A DNA stretch of 64,000 nucleotides from Cyanidiococcus yangmingshanensis (GCA_013995675.1 VWRR01000016.1:248001-312000); one strand, 5' to 3'. Numbered from the stretch's first letter, positions 48,413 to 58,925 are shown. Numbers and translations are program-made. The notes: generated by a model not told the origin, from the letters alone.

Positions 48413-49438
48413 TCATTTAGACATTTTCGTGAACACATAAATCGTGCGCTCCCTACCCCGGCAGATGCGCATGTCTTCATCGAGAAAAGAGATGTCGAGA
48501 AACGCCCTCCCAGACTGACCTCGTTGCAGACGTTCATAGATCCGTTCAACGGGCACATCAAACTTCAAGCCGCCAAGGTCGAAACGCCCGGCAATATCCT
48601 TCGCACGGAGGGTCACCCGATCGAGCTGCAGCTCCATACGCGTCTCATTCACTGGCAGGATACGCGCAATCGAGACGATCGTCCCATTCACTGCTGGAAA
48701 GGAGTGTACTTCTGCTTCATTGACCAGCTCGCCAAGGTCCATGCTTATCGTTTGGGTAATGACACCCAGATCACCGAGCGGCGTCGCTGCTGGCAAATAG
48801 AAAGGATTGATTTTGTACAGCGGTTTCGAACAATAGACCAGCTGCCAGACCCCGTCAATGTCCGGCGACTCGAGCGGGGACAGCGTCGGAGACATGGACT
48901 CCAGTTGCGTAACCAAGTCCTCGACCAGGTTCCGTTGGGCGATGCTCGCAAGCTCTCCGCGCCCCGTCGAGGCCGCCAACTGAAGCAGTTTCAGCTTCGT
49001 TTGACCGATTTTCACCTTGTCGAAGACCGCCGATCGCACCGCCTCCGTGGGCGATCTCCTATACGAGTCCGAAGGATAGTCCTGGTCGGCCGCGTAGCCA
49101 CCAGAGGCATCCGTACCGCTCTCGTAACCGTTTGGACCCGTGCCAGGCTCACCGGGGGTGCCGTTCATCACCAGCGAGCCCCGTGCAAAACGGGCGCGAG
49201 CACGCAACGACCCGTACCATAACTTCCCTGCTGGCCATGAATTTTGACTAGTGACCGCACAACTTTTCGAGACGTGATAACGAACTACAGCCAGCGCTGG
49301 GAACAAAACACAACATGATCGTTTAACGTGAACAGCAATGAAAAGGTATAATGCCTGTGGCTCAGGATGGAACACGGCCCGCCTGGCATTGCCGGAACGG
49401 CGGCGCGTGGCGGCTTGGGAAAGCGGGTCGCGATGCAT
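48413..49438 (-). CDS. PAP/fibrillin plastid lipid-associated protein
   Basis: Plastoglobule/thylakoid protein of the PAP-fibrillin (lipocalin-like) family. The domain begins at about residue 125 with KLKLLQLAASTGRGELASIA, then VEDLVTQLESMSPTLSPLES and IDGVWQLVYCSKPLYKINPF. It continues LGVITQTISMDLGELVNEAE, FPAVNGTIVSIARILPVNET, and ends DISFLDEDMRICRGRERTIY VF. These are canonical fibrillin blocks. The first 90 residues from the ATG at 49438 are basic with a hydrophobic patch and could be a bipartite plastid transit peptide; an alternative start is the internal MNGTPG near 49170. Presence of this family marks the host as a plastid-bearing organism. The frame is intact. Confidence 0.85.
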   Translation of the reverse strand: MHRDPLSQAATRRRSGNARRAVFHPEPQALYLFIAVHVKRSCCVLFPALAVVRYHVSKSCAVTSQNSWPAGKLWYGSLRARARFARGSLVMNGTPGEPGTGPNGYESGTDASGGYAADQDYPSDSYRRSPTEAVRSAVFDKVKIGQTKLKLLQLAASTGRGELASIAQRNLVEDLVTQLESMSPTLSPLESPDIDGVWQLVYCSKPLYKINPFYLPAATPLGDLGVITQTISMDLGELVNEAEVHSFPAVNGTIVSIARILPVNETRMELQLDRVTLRAKDIAGRFDLGGLKFDVPVERIYERLQRGQSGRAFLDISFLDEDMRICRGRERTIYVFTKMSK

Positions 49439-51085
49439 CAGGCGCTTCAGGGTTCATCACTTGAGGTTCGGAAACGTTCTGCGGATATAATCTTGGCTAC
49501 AAATCGATATCAAGCAGCAACGTACCTATGCGATAGAATTCATGATCCATTCTATAGAGATGGAGCGATCACTGAGAACAAAATCCAGTGAGGATCGCCC
49601 ATTCATGGAAATCGCCGATGATCATGTACCTGGATGGCGCTGACGTGACACGCCTGTGCATGCATTTGACGAGCGTCCCTTGGCACGGCGCTGCTCAACA
49701 TGCCGTACACACTACAGACGAGTGATGCATTGGTCAATGAATGACTCTCGGTCATATCGTTTTGACTTGCCAATGTCTGAGCGACGCGAACGTGTCCCTG
49801 GCGACGCCACTGGAAGGCAGATTTGTAGAGTATCTGGTTTCGGCTGCGGATGCGCGTCCAGACAAAGCGTATGTGCGATGCTGTCTGATATCAAGAATGT
49901 TTTGGTATCCAGAGGCTGCGCTCCTGGGCGGGTCTGAGTTCATGGACGTTACTGGTTTCTCCGCTGCGCGTTCATTGGTATTCGTACGAGCATCGCTTCA
50001 TAGGGGTCTCGCTGCACACGCCAGCGAACGCGCGTCAGTGTTCATGGACATGCCTGTACCTTGCTAAACATGTACGTCTCGATCGTTATTCATGGATGCG
50101 CTCGCGTCGGCATGCGGGTGGCAACTCCGTCCATGTCGATCGACTCGATTGTGTTCCGGAGAGCGCCAACGAAGACGCCATTCCATAACTTTGTCAGCAA
50201 GTCTGTAGATGTTCATCCGTTGACCGATGAAGTGACATGCAAATTCGCTTCTGCCTCGTCTCGTCTGGTTGCTCGATCGAACCGCCCAGTCACAACTGAA
50301 CGAGTCATCGGGGGGGGGGGGGGGTCGGTCTGCTGCACCATGCTCGGCATGTCGACAGCGACAGGGCGACGGCTCCGCTGCCATAATCATCACCGCCAAG
50401 TGCACTCATCCATAACCAAAGGTATAAAGTGGTTCTTATGGGGCACAAATGTACGTGGCCGAACGAATAAATGCCCTCAATCTTCGAGATATCCGCTGCC
50501 GAGCCCAAGGTTGGATTCTCGCCTTGCGCAGCGAAAACACTCTAGGGAAACACATTTGACGACTCGTGATTTGACACTGGGACTCTACCGCGATATTGGA
50601 AACGATGCCCTGAGACAGCCTACCGAACGCCATGGATGTCGAAGCGCGTCACCAACTGCAATCCAACTCGACACTCTCAAAGTACGTCTCACGTTGTGTC
50701 TCCATCAGGCTCCGTTCGATTCCCGCGACTTGGTGCTTCATTCGAAAGACACAGACTTTGGTTTCTACTTCCATCATGGTTCATGGTTGCCTTCTCCGTA
50801 CGGAGAAACGTTCCATCAACCCCAGGTACCGGGGGTAGCATTCCAACTTGTTGGCTGCACCAGTCTGTTGCCCTTGGCCGTATCGCTGCATTGCTGGCCT
50901 TCTACAACGCGTGCGGTCTCAACGCTGAACGCTGCGACAGAAGCGTACCTGGTTCCAGGAACCTCTCCCGTCTGGAGTACGCATCCACTTGTTTTCTGGC
51001 AATGCAGGGAGCTCGGCAGAGCGAATGTCGTTTGTGGTAAACGCAACGCGTTCAAGCGAAACAGGTTTCACGAGAAGCGCGCCAA
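49439..51085. other. Intergenic region with a long doubtful plus-strand frame
   Basis: A plus-strand frame is open from 50061 through 51392, overlapping the GID/CTLH gene in another frame. Its middle part (FGFYFHHGSWLPSPYGETFH, QVPGVAFQLVGCTSLLPLAV) looks somewhat coding, while its first part crosses a run of 15 G. I do not recognise a family and leave it uncalled. Confidence 0.25.
50310..50324. repeat. Run of 15 G
   Basis: An uninterrupted poly-G stretch on the plus strand in non-coding or doubtful coding sequence. Its exact length is likely to be unreliable. Confidence 0.9.
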
Positions 51086-52015
51086 ATGGAACAAGCTGAG
51101 GATAGCAGCAAGTCGATGTGCTTGCGTCCCGAGCAACAGCGGGCCGAGACTCACGTTAAGGAAGCATCCCAATCAACGGTGCCAGATGAGCGCACTTTGG
51201 GTCTCGTGGTGCTCTCGTATCTCTTGGACGGAGGCTATGAACGTTCAGCATACTCGCTTTGCGCGTCCTGGCGACGTTGTGGCATCCTCGATCGAGACGT
51301 GGCCTCGTTCGTCGGATGTAAAAGCCTCTCAGAGCGAAGGCAATGGACCAAACTTATTCTTGAGCGTGGAGAAGTTCATGAAACGATTGTAAAGGCAGGC
51401 GAGTGGCTCCTGGAGCACACCAGGCCAGTGGTTTGCTATTCGGGCGCGATGGCGCTGGCGGACGAGCCACTTGGCGACGCCTGGGAACCGTTCGCCTTAA
51501 TGAAAAAACTGCACCCATGGTTCGTCTTTCGGGCGTGTCTGCAGCAGTTTGTGGAGTACTTGCGAGCGGGAGAACCAGCCCAGGCTATTGCGTATGCGCG
51601 GCGCTATCTGCGCGTCTCGCTCTGGGAACACGACCTGCACAGCGAGAAGGACCTACCGGAGCGCGAGTGGCTCAACGAGCTCGAGGATCGGCTCGTTTTA
51701 CTCGCCTATGCCAGTCCAGAGGAGAGTCCTTTGGGCAAGCTGATGGAGCGTCAGCAACGCGAAGACATTGCCGATGAACTGAACGCGCTTGTGGTGGCAT
51801 GCGAGCGCCGTCAGACTGGGCTGGGCAGCGCACTGGAACGATCTCTACGGCATTTATGGGCGTTACGTTCCCTTCATGAAGAGCTAGGGAAGCACGATTC
51901 ATCTGACGTCTGGCAGGAGCTGCATGTTCCTAGCCTGTCTGAGTACCTGCGAAGACCAGACCCGGTCGTACGTAGCCCGAGACAAGCATCCGAGGACGAA
52001 AGATCAACGCCGTGA
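51086..52015 (+). CDS. GID/CTLH complex subunit (Gid8/TWA1-like)
   Basis: A 309-residue protein from the ATG at 51086. It has LisH-like LGLVVLSYLLDGGYERSAYS, the CTLH motif RQWTKLILERGEVHETIVKA with FRACLQQFVEYLRAGEPAQA and IAYARRYL, and the CRA domain DRLVLLAYASPEESPLGKLM followed by EDIADELNALVV. That order (LisH-CTLH-CRA) defines Gid8/TWA1 and related scaffold subunits of the GID/CTLH E3 ubiquitin ligase, which marks metabolic enzymes for degradation. Gid1/RanBPM is less likely because no SPRY domain is present. The C-terminal 60 residues are a variable helical tail. The frame is intact. Confidence 0.75.
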   Translation: MEQAEDSSKSMCLRPEQQRAETHVKEASQSTVPDERTLGLVVLSYLLDGGYERSAYSLCASWRRCGILDRDVASFVGCKSLSERRQWTKLILERGEVHETIVKAGEWLLEHTRPVVCYSGAMALADEPLGDAWEPFALMKKLHPWFVFRACLQQFVEYLRAGEPAQAIAYARRYLRVSLWEHDLHSEKDLPEREWLNELEDRLVLLAYASPEESPLGKLMERQQREDIADELNALVVACERRQTGLGSALERSLRHLWALRSLHEELGKHDSSDVWQELHVPSLSEYLRRPDPVVRSPRQASEDERSTP

Positions 52016-52610
52016 ACTTTTTGAGGAGGAGGCACAAGCGTTTACATGGGCCAGCGCCTCCCCAAACAAGAGGGCACTCATTCTGCCCAGTCAGGATACC
52101 TGCCGCTGACCTTTGCTTGGTGGTGACTCGGGATACTGCACCGATTCTCTGAGCCAGCAGCCTTGCTCGTTCTCTGGCGAGCCGGTACATAACGGACGCT
52201 GTGTGTCCAAGCTAGCTGGTTGTTTCGTAAGCGCTCCAGGTCCTGTCTTGCTCAATCATGGGCCGAGGACAGCGAGCCCATGGAGTCTTTGTTCCCATGC
52301 TTCCGACCAAATTGGTGCCAATGGATGATGTGCTGGAAACCGGAATGAAAAAAAGATCCTTGGCGATGTCCGGCACCCATTGGATGGGTCTCAGACGTAT
52401 CCTCTTGCAGCCGGGTCATAACTCGAATGGCGGTCAACTCAGAACATCATCCGGATCTATGATGAGGCTCGGACACGCGAGCGGCGACTGAACAAGACAA
52501 CACACAGCACACCAATCCAGTTCGTTTGATGCAGCGGGGCCGTCTACGACCTCTTCGTGCATGGCGAGCGATGAGGCACTCTCGGCAGTGAAGGTATTCA
52601 CCAGAGCAAA
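52016..52610. other. Convergent intergenic region
   Basis: Between the GID/CTLH gene and MYG1 stops. Short frames only; no recognisable gene. Confidence 0.35.
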
Positions 52611-53900
52611 CTATGACAAAAGCGCTGGCTCTGTCTGTTGGGACAAGGCTTTCGTAGCCATGGCCAACACGCCGTCGTAAGTTTTGTTGCCACCGATGAA
52701 GCCCGATGCATGAACGAATGTACAGCCAGAGATGCCTGTTACCTGCTCCAGTTCGGCGTCCTGAAGACCGCGCCATTCCATCGGCAGGGCGAGTCGATTC
52801 TCAAACGAGTCTGGCTTGTTGACCGCCTGAACTCGCCACATGCCAACGGTATCCTTGTAAAGCACGAAACAGATGGCTCCACCGGCTGAATGCTCGGTCT
52901 CTATATCATAGAGATGAGTCTTCCAGGGACACCATCGTTCCAGAAGCACAATGCGCCCAGAGCTATGAACATCGAAGCGATGACGAAAAGCCTCAAGGAC
53001 CACTGCTCTCGCCGGCAGCCACTGCTCGTAGAGACCTCGCACGTAGGCGACAAATTCAGTGCCAGCCATTTCCATGGCCTGTGCAAAACGAACGAATTGC
53101 TCTTGCTGGCTCTCCTCTTGATTCCACGGAGTATTCAACCGAGCGACTCGCGATGGCAACGTTGTACTATCGATGTAGCGCGGACGCTCGTCCGTCGGAT
53201 CGATCCCGTTATCGTTGCCATCAATCGCCTCGATAAACCCGTCATACACCCGAGTATAGAGCAATTCTAGAATCACTTCATCACTAGTGCCAGTGACTTG
53301 CCGGATCAGTTCCCGCCCGAAATGTTTGTATACTAGACCGGCGGAGGAGAGCCTCGTCTTCTTCGCCGCAGAAAAAGTATCATTGAATGAGCGTTGATGA
53401 TGATCAAAGCGTAGTCGATCAGGATCATACTCCGCACCCACGTCGACGACGCAGTCGATGGTAGCGAGCAACTCAGGGTCTCGCGTGCGCGTTATGGGTG
53501 CGTCCTGAAACTCTGGCAGCAACCGCAACATGTAACAGGCGAGCACCTCGTCACAGTGGAACGTACCCGAGTGAGTCGCAATCGTGCGTGGCACCATGTC
53601 GCTTAGACTCTGCAGGTGACGATAGAGCTGCGCAGCTCTTTCGGAGGACAGCAAGCCCCGTGGCGACCTGCGACCACGCTGAGGACGAAACGCCGAACCC
53701 AAAAGCACTGGTCTAAGCAGACGTGCCGATGACGTTAGACTCGACCTCCGCGAAACGAGCAACGTGCGCTCTGCGCCAACACAAGTTCGCTGTAGCGCGA
53801 CGCGATGCCCAGTCCTCGGCGTGCCCGCGAAGACGAAACTTAAAAGTCGCCCGTCGCGAAAACGTAACGCCGACCAAAGTTTCGGCGGCGTCGTTGTCAT
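52611..53900 (-). CDS. MYG1: MYG1-family 3'-5' RNA exonuclease
   Basis: A 429-residue MYG1 (UPF0160) protein; members are DHH-superfamily 3'-5' exoribonucleases of nucleus and mitochondria. The first 100 residues from the ATG at 53900 are Arg/Ser/Leu-rich, as expected for organelle targeting. The conserved domain starts TIATHSGTFHCDEVLACYML, then VVDVGAEYDPDRLRFDHHQR with the metal-binding D and HH. It continues LSSAGLVYKHFGRELI, YDGFIEAIDGNDNGID, WLPARAVVLEAF, ICFVLYKDTVGMWRVQAVNK, LPMEWRGLQDAELEQVTGIS and FVHASGFIGGNKTYDGVLAM. All family blocks are in order with no break. Confidence 0.92.
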   Translation of the reverse strand: MTTTPPKLWSALRFRDGRLLSFVFAGTPRTGHRVALQRTCVGAERTLLVSRRSSLTSSARLLRPVLLGSAFRPQRGRRSPRGLLSSERAAQLYRHLQSLSDMVPRTIATHSGTFHCDEVLACYMLRLLPEFQDAPITRTRDPELLATIDCVVDVGAEYDPDRLRFDHHQRSFNDTFSAAKKTRLSSAGLVYKHFGRELIRQVTGTSDEVILELLYTRVYDGFIEAIDGNDNGIDPTDERPRYIDSTTLPSRVARLNTPWNQEESQQEQFVRFAQAMEMAGTEFVAYVRGLYEQWLPARAVVLEAFRHRFDVHSSGRIVLLERWCPWKTHLYDIETEHSAGGAICFVLYKDTVGMWRVQAVNKPDSFENRLALPMEWRGLQDAELEQVTGISGCTFVHASGFIGGNKTYDGVLAMATKALSQQTEPALLS

Positions 53901-54027
53901 TCAGGCGCCAAGTTCCGACCCTGCGAACCCCTAAAGTCGATGAAACGACCCCAGTCCGAAGCCGTATCGCCGTTCTATTTCCCCGTTGGTTTCAATCAAT
54001 CCAATAGAGGCACACAGCCTTCGTTCG

Positions 54028-54393
54028 ATGATCACAACGCCCAGCACTGTGCTCAAGTCTACGTACTGGGCCGGTCCAAGCGCAAAGAGCGCGTCTGGGT
54101 TACAGAGCGACGCGGCCGATAACGACGACGACGACGACGAGGTTCTTGTCGTGGACGTGGCGCCGACCCAGAAAACATCCTCTGATTGTCTTCGTGTCGA
54201 GCTTCAGGATGATCTTGTCCATGACTCGTGTTGACTACTGATGTACATGAAGGCGATATTTGTCGTTCACACCAACTTGGATCTGGATGTGCAAGGTTCG
54301 TACCCCGTTGCTCGAGTCGAGTTGGATGCGGGATATTGCGAGACATGCTGTATGGCGCAAAGGCAAGTTCGTAAACTCGGAAGCGTACCGTGA
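54028..54393 (+). CDS. Possible small acidic protein (unidentified)
   Basis: An ATG at 54028 opens MITTPSTVLKSTYWAGPSAK, a run of five or six Asp from GAC repeats (54121-54141), VLVVDVAPTQKTSSDCLRVE and a stop at 54234. Other frames just downstream read VHEGDI and NLDLDVQGSYPVARVELDAG to a stop at 54391-54393, so the frame may be broken. The beta-rich wording could suit a small OB-fold protein, but no family is recognised. Confidence 0.25.
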
Positions 54394-54401
54394 CTCGCAT
54401 A

Positions 54402-54862
54402 GCGTCGGGTGTTGTTATTGTTATTGTTTTCGACTGCTCTGCTGAGACTTGATAGCGACAAGTTTTCTAACGAGAGCACAGCTGTATGAACGATGGATGT
54501 TGCTGCAACCGATGACAGGAAGAACGAACGAACAGAGGATGCAAGTTCGTTGATTTTCATGGAGCTTGTTACAGTTCTTACATGAAACTTGATCGCGTAC
54601 TTGTTGAGGCGTGCGCACGTCAATGCAGGGCAGAATGCACTGGAAACATGGTTTAGATGAGCGCGTGTTCGCTTGGTGCTGGATCGGCACAGCGAGGTTG
54701 CACCAGGGCAACATTCAAGCTAGATGCAAGTCGTTGCACTCCTAAAAAGTACGGATTGTTATAGCGCGAAACGAGTTGTTGGCTAGACGCACCAGATGGA
54801 TGAGAATGTATTGAAGACAGGTGCCGGACAGCAGAGAGACAGGCGCGCATAAAAGCACGAAT
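54402..54862. other. Intergenic, nothing recognised
   Basis: Includes a TTGTTATTGTTATTGTT run near 54412-54430. No protein-like frame. Confidence 0.35.
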
Positions 54863-55201
54863 TCATTTTCTGGAACAGAGGCAGAGCGCATCCTCGTGAT
54901 AGAGGGTGTTGCGCGACCGCCGAAACACTTTGATGGCCACATAGATCTGGAGGCGTTCCAAAAGACCAGCAGCGATGCGGCAGTTGTCGGCTGAGCGTCC
55001 TTGGCATCGATGTTCGTGGGTTTCGCAGTGCACAGAGCACAGGCGTAACGAATGGCCCTCGCGTTCACGCACGATGACGAGGCGCTTCGCGTCGGACCAC
55101 AGCACTCCTCTGGTGCAACATCGAGTGCGATACGGGAGCCACGTGACCTTGACCTCACGCTCCAATCCGGTGTGGAAGAACGAAATGAGAGACGTGTTCA
55201 T
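54863..55201 (-). CDS. Small Cys/His-rich protein (unidentified)
   Basis: A 112-residue protein from an ATG at 55201: MNTSLISFFHTGLEREVKVT, then WLPYRTRCCTRGVLWSDAKR and LVIVREREGHSLRLCSVHCE. THEHRCQGRSADNCRIAAGL and LERLQIYVAIKVFRRSRNTL follow. The regular cysteines and histidines in the middle might bind zinc, and the C-terminal half is helical. A second minus-strand frame overlaps the end, so a frame break cannot be excluded. I do not recognise a family. Confidence 0.35.
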   Translation of the reverse strand: MNTSLISFFHTGLEREVKVTWLPYRTRCCTRGVLWSDAKRLVIVREREGHSLRLCSVHCETHEHRCQGRSADNCRIAAGLLERLQIYVAIKVFRRSRNTLYHEDALCLCSRK

Positions 55202-55391
55202 AATGCATCGCGTTCACACTGGGACGATGACCACCGCGAAGAGACACGAGAACATTGCGCTTTGCAGTTTTGATGGTTATCGCACCTGCGCTCGGAGGCA
55301 GAGCCAGACGATTCGCAGCCATTTCTAGTTCAAAGCATCCACCCGTTCCAAAGTTCCAAAGATACTCCAGCGATCACCGGGCGTTCCCGAA

Positions 55392-56615
55392 TCAGCATTC
55401 ACCATAGATCTTCTGCGCAACACGCTGGAACGTTGACAGCGAGTATGGTGGATCGTTTCGATGATTGCAGATGTGTGCAACTGAGAAGAGATCGCGTGAC
55501 GGATATACTTCGGCGGCTTTGGTGCGCCACAAATGCACCGCATAGTTACCATCATCGAAAAGGTAGGCTTTCCGAGCACCATATCGACGTGCTCGTTCAT
55601 ACAGTCGCGGTAGTCCTTGTGATGGATCGTCAGGCGACCATGTGGGGTAGTAGAAAGCTCGCGGACCCTCGACGTGAAGCTCGGCGTCAAAGCGATGGCT
55701 TCGCGCAAGCACATATGGAATTGTGACACTGTGCGTCGCCCAATCTTTCTCCTGAAAGGTCGCATACGTCGCTAGCCAGCGATGCAGAAACGAGGCATTG
55801 ACCGGTGCCACAATGACTGCGTTGGCCACACCGCCGGGATCGGGCCAGCGAACCAACGGTGTGTTGCGCACCTGCTCTCTCCCGAGCGTCACTTTATACT
55901 GGGTGCGCAACGGTGTAAAATCACGCAAAGCCAACAAATCCATATCCAGATAGATTCCTCCATGCTGTATCAGCACCAGGAGACGCAACACATCAGCGAG
56001 ATGCGCATAGTGCTGCATGCTCACGTTCTGCAGCGGATGGATGTCAGTCACTGGGACAAGGGTCAGAAACGGCCGCGCTCGCTCAAACCATTCCCCTTCC
56101 GGCCTGTACATATAATGAAGATAAATCGTACTCGGTTTGATCACATCATGCGCTGCTTTCACCGCCAAATATTCAACGAGGCCGAATGGTCGTTTCCCAA
56201 AGTCTGGTGTCAGACCGTGAATAAAATGCACAATGTTCGGAATTACCGTCGTCGGCTCCATGACTGGAACAGCTGAGGCCAGCTCCACCTCGTAACTAAA
56301 GTTCAATGGCGCGTAAAACCAGGTTGGCTTCCAATAGTCTGGAAGAAGCACCTGCGGCGGCACTCGAAACACAAAAAAGAACGCCACCAACAGAGCCATC
56401 ATCGGAAGCAAGTGTCGCTTCAAGCTTGAACCCGAACTCGGCCAACGATGCTGCTTCCGAAACCAGCTTCGAAACATAGACTGACCCGCCCAAGGCTCTT
56501 GAAGCAGACTCGGAAGCGTTAGACGCGAGTCTCTCTGCTTCTGCGACCACGCTAGGGGCATCAGTCCGGAAACTTTACCTTCAGCGAGTTCCCGACGCAT
56601 AAACGTACCGTTCAT
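55392..56615 (-). CDS. GT32 (OCH1-like) Golgi glycosyltransferase
   Basis: A 407-residue type II membrane enzyme of family GT32. A signal-anchor lies at about residue 70 (LPMMALLVAFFFVFRVPPQV). The catalytic region has VIPNIVHFIHGLTPDFGKRP, HYAHLADVLRLLVLIQHGGI and YLDMDLLALRDFTPL with the DxD metal site, then VANAVIVAPVNASFLHRWLA. A terminal VYPSRDLFSVAHICNH block follows. Donor and acceptor cannot be read from sequence; GT32 members include alpha-1,6-mannosyl- and other hexosyltransferases of N-glycans and sphingolipids. Start chosen at the ATG at 56615. Two CCAAT motifs lie 30-55 bases upstream. The frame is intact. Confidence 0.82.
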   Translation of the reverse strand: MNGTFMRRELAEGKVSGLMPLAWSQKQRDSRLTLPSLLQEPWAGQSMFRSWFRKQHRWPSSGSSLKRHLLPMMALLVAFFFVFRVPPQVLLPDYWKPTWFYAPLNFSYEVELASAVPVMEPTTVIPNIVHFIHGLTPDFGKRPFGLVEYLAVKAAHDVIKPSTIYLHYMYRPEGEWFERARPFLTLVPVTDIHPLQNVSMQHYAHLADVLRLLVLIQHGGIYLDMDLLALRDFTPLRTQYKVTLGREQVRNTPLVRWPDPGGVANAVIVAPVNASFLHRWLATYATFQEKDWATHSVTIPYVLARSHRFDAELHVEGPRAFYYPTWSPDDPSQGLPRLYERARRYGARKAYLFDDGNYAVHLWRTKAAEVYPSRDLFSVAHICNHRNDPPYSLSTFQRVAQKIYGEC

Positions 56616-57668
56616 ACCACACACCTGGCTGCCTTTCTACGAAAAAAAACCAATCACTTGCCACCAATAGGCAAAGACTTTGATTCCACAAGAGAACGAA
56701 AAGGCTCAAGAGTTTTCTCTTCAATTTGAAACGCAATCGGTGTCTCCGAAACGGATGGCGGCGGCGGTCGCGATCCCGCACAACCATGACACGTGGAGCG
56801 ACAACGGTGGCAATTCTCGGGTTTGATCAATGTCTGTTTTCTTGGGTGTCGTGAACAAGGAGGCGCATTGGAGGCGCGTATCGTCTCTCGCTACAGATCA
56901 TGATCGATAGCGTGTTGTCATTTAGGTTCATGAAACGTGAATATGGCGGCGATGATGGTCGAGCGGTTTGCGAACGAGGTCTTGTCGTGAACGTTCGAGG
57001 CGGTACTTGGGAGCAACCGGAGGCTGTCCGTGCGCGTCCCTGCTGTCTGGCCGAGTGACCGGGTGTCTCGATAGAGGCAGTATCGGACATGAACTCATTC
57101 GGATCGGGGGCCCTGATCTCGTTAGGGGGATGCGTAGGTGTGTTTGTTGTTTTGCGATTAGGATGCTCGTCGAATGGGGCTGGGTTCCGGACCGACTCTT
57201 ACGTTGGCTCGTGAACTGACTGATTGAGCGGATATACCGGTGATAGGATCGCAGCGTTTGCGTTTGATGAATGCACGCTGACGAGACCAATGCGAGAACG
57301 AGGGTAAGATTCCATAGGCTTTTTGTAGGAGGGAGTCGCCTGATCAGGGTTTCATGACTCGTTCGTTCCCAATATCATAGAAGCATCGTGGTTCTCACTG
57401 GGCGCTTTGGCTCGATCGTATGCATTTTGAAGGTCCAATCTATCATTGATTCGTTTACCCAGACGAAATGATTTATCCTGGCGTTGATCAAAATGATTAT
57501 AAAGCCTCCTGTCGTATTTCGGAGATTCGCTTTCCCAGGTCTGGGAGTTGCACCAAGACCCGCCTTGCCGCCTCTGTCGCAGCGTCGGGCACGGGACGTT
57601 CGGTCGAGGCGGACAAGGTACGAACGTGCTTCTCCGAACCTGGAACAACTGTTCTTGAGAGAGAGACC
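56616..57668. promoter_or_regulatory. Divergent promoter region GT32 / nucleoside hydrolase with paired CCAAT boxes
   Basis: ACCAATCAC and ACCAATAGG occur 15 bases apart at about 56649-56671, just upstream of the GT32 start. CCAAT is the site of NF-Y-type factors; function here is inferred from position only. The rest of the region shows no gene. Confidence 0.3.
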
Positions 57669-58925
57669 ATGCCTCCGCCGTTTCTGGCCCAGTGGGATAG
57701 CCAACGAGTTCCACGGAACGCTTGGAGTAATCTCACGAGGGGGTTCAGTGCAGACGAGCCGTTGCCGGTCTGGATCGACTGTGATCCCGGACACGATGAC
57801 GCGTTCGCACTGGTTTTGGCAGCCCACAACCCACGTCTGCGTCTGCTGGGTGTCTCAACTGTCGACGGCAACGGAAGCGTGGAGAATACCACGCTTAACG
57901 CAGCGCGTATTCTTAAAGCTGCCGGCGTTCAGCAGGTTCGGGTCTATGCGGGTGCTGCGCTCCCGCTTCTTCGACGAACGCAGCCGTGCAGTCGTCCGCA
58001 AACCTGCAAAGATAATGGTTCGAAGAAAGCGCAGCCACGACATCCCGAACACATTCACGGACGTTCAGGAATGGAGCTCGTGCAGTCAGCAGAGTTGTGG
58101 CCAGACGCGTGCTTCGGACACGACTTGTTGGATACCGAGCCGGCAGTCCAGGCGATGGCCTCGGCAATCATGGACGAGTACGTTCGGTTGAACCCCGATA
58201 CTTGTCTTATTCGCAATCGAACAGTCTGCACGCTGCGATCGGAACTCGGTAAAGGCTCCAGAGATGGCCCCATCGATGCAGAGCATTCGACCGAGCAGAC
58301 GCAGACATCAGAACGACGGGTCAAGATTGTGACCTGTGGTCCATTGACGAACATCGCCCTATTGGTATCGATCTATCGAGAGGTGATCCCGCTCATCGAC
58401 TTGGTTGTTTTGGGTGGTGCGCTCTTCTCCGCTGGCAATGTATCGCCGGTGGCAGAATTCAATATTCATCACGATCCGGAGGCGTTTCATATCGTCACCT
58501 CGGCAGGTATTGAAAACATCTTGCTAATTCCACTCGAAGTGACACATACTGTTCTCGCCGGTGAGCAGGTGATGGATGCACTGCACCGAATTCATTCACC
58601 GTTTAGCGTGCTACTAACCGGATTGCTCGCTTATTATGGCGAGCGATATCGGCATGCATTCGGGTTTGAGGCACCACCGTTACATGATCCGGTTGCAGTG
58701 GCGGCTGTGTTTGGTGCCACACTTGGCAAATTTGCGATACAGCACCATCGAGTCGACGTGGAGCTCCATGAGGGGACACTTTGTCATGGCAAAGTCGTGG
58801 TGGACGTTTGGGGTCACACCGGGCGGCCACGGAATATGTATGTGGCGCTCGCTGTAGATACGGAATGGTTCTGGTCGGAGATGCTCGCGGTAATCAAACG
58901 AGCCAATGAGGTGTCTCCGTTGTGA
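57669..58925 (+). CDS. Inosine-uridine preferring nucleoside hydrolase family protein
   Basis: A 418-residue nucleoside N-ribohydrolase. From the ATG at 57669: VWIDCDPGHDDAFALVLAAH (calcium-binding DxDxxxDDxxA), LLGVSTVDGNGSVENTTLNA with RILKAAGVQQVRVYAGAALP, and, after a long low-complexity insert, VKIVTCGPLTNIALLVSIYR. It continues LVVLGGALFSAGNVSPVAEF, NIHHDPEAFHIVTSAG, LIPLEVTHTV and LHDPVAVAAVF with the second metal aspartate. It hydrolyses nucleosides to ribose and base for purine/pyrimidine salvage; preference for inosine or uridine is not readable. An insert of about 70 residues between the second and third blocks is longer than usual. The frame extends upstream to 57468 with a possible earlier ATG. 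Confidence 0.88.
   Translation: MPPPFLAQWDSQRVPRNAWSNLTRGFSADEPLPVWIDCDPGHDDAFALVLAAHNPRLRLLGVSTVDGNGSVENTTLNAARILKAAGVQQVRVYAGAALPLLRRTQPCSRPQTCKDNGSKKAQPRHPEHIHGRSGMELVQSAELWPDACFGHDLLDTEPAVQAMASAIMDEYVRLNPDTCLIRNRTVCTLRSELGKGSRDGPIDAEHSTEQTQTSERRVKIVTCGPLTNIALLVSIYREVIPLIDLVVLGGALFSAGNVSPVAEFNIHHDPEAFHIVTSAGIENILLIPLEVTHTVLAGEQVMDALHRIHSPFSVLLTGLLAYYGERYRHAFGFEAPPLHDPVAVAAVFGATLGKFAIQHHRVDVELHEGTLCHGKVVVDVWGHTGRPRNMYVALAVDTEWFWSEMLAVIKRANEVSPL

Noticed and set aside
52677-52683. GTAAGT inside MYG1
   Set aside because: Opposite strand to an intact coding frame; chance match.
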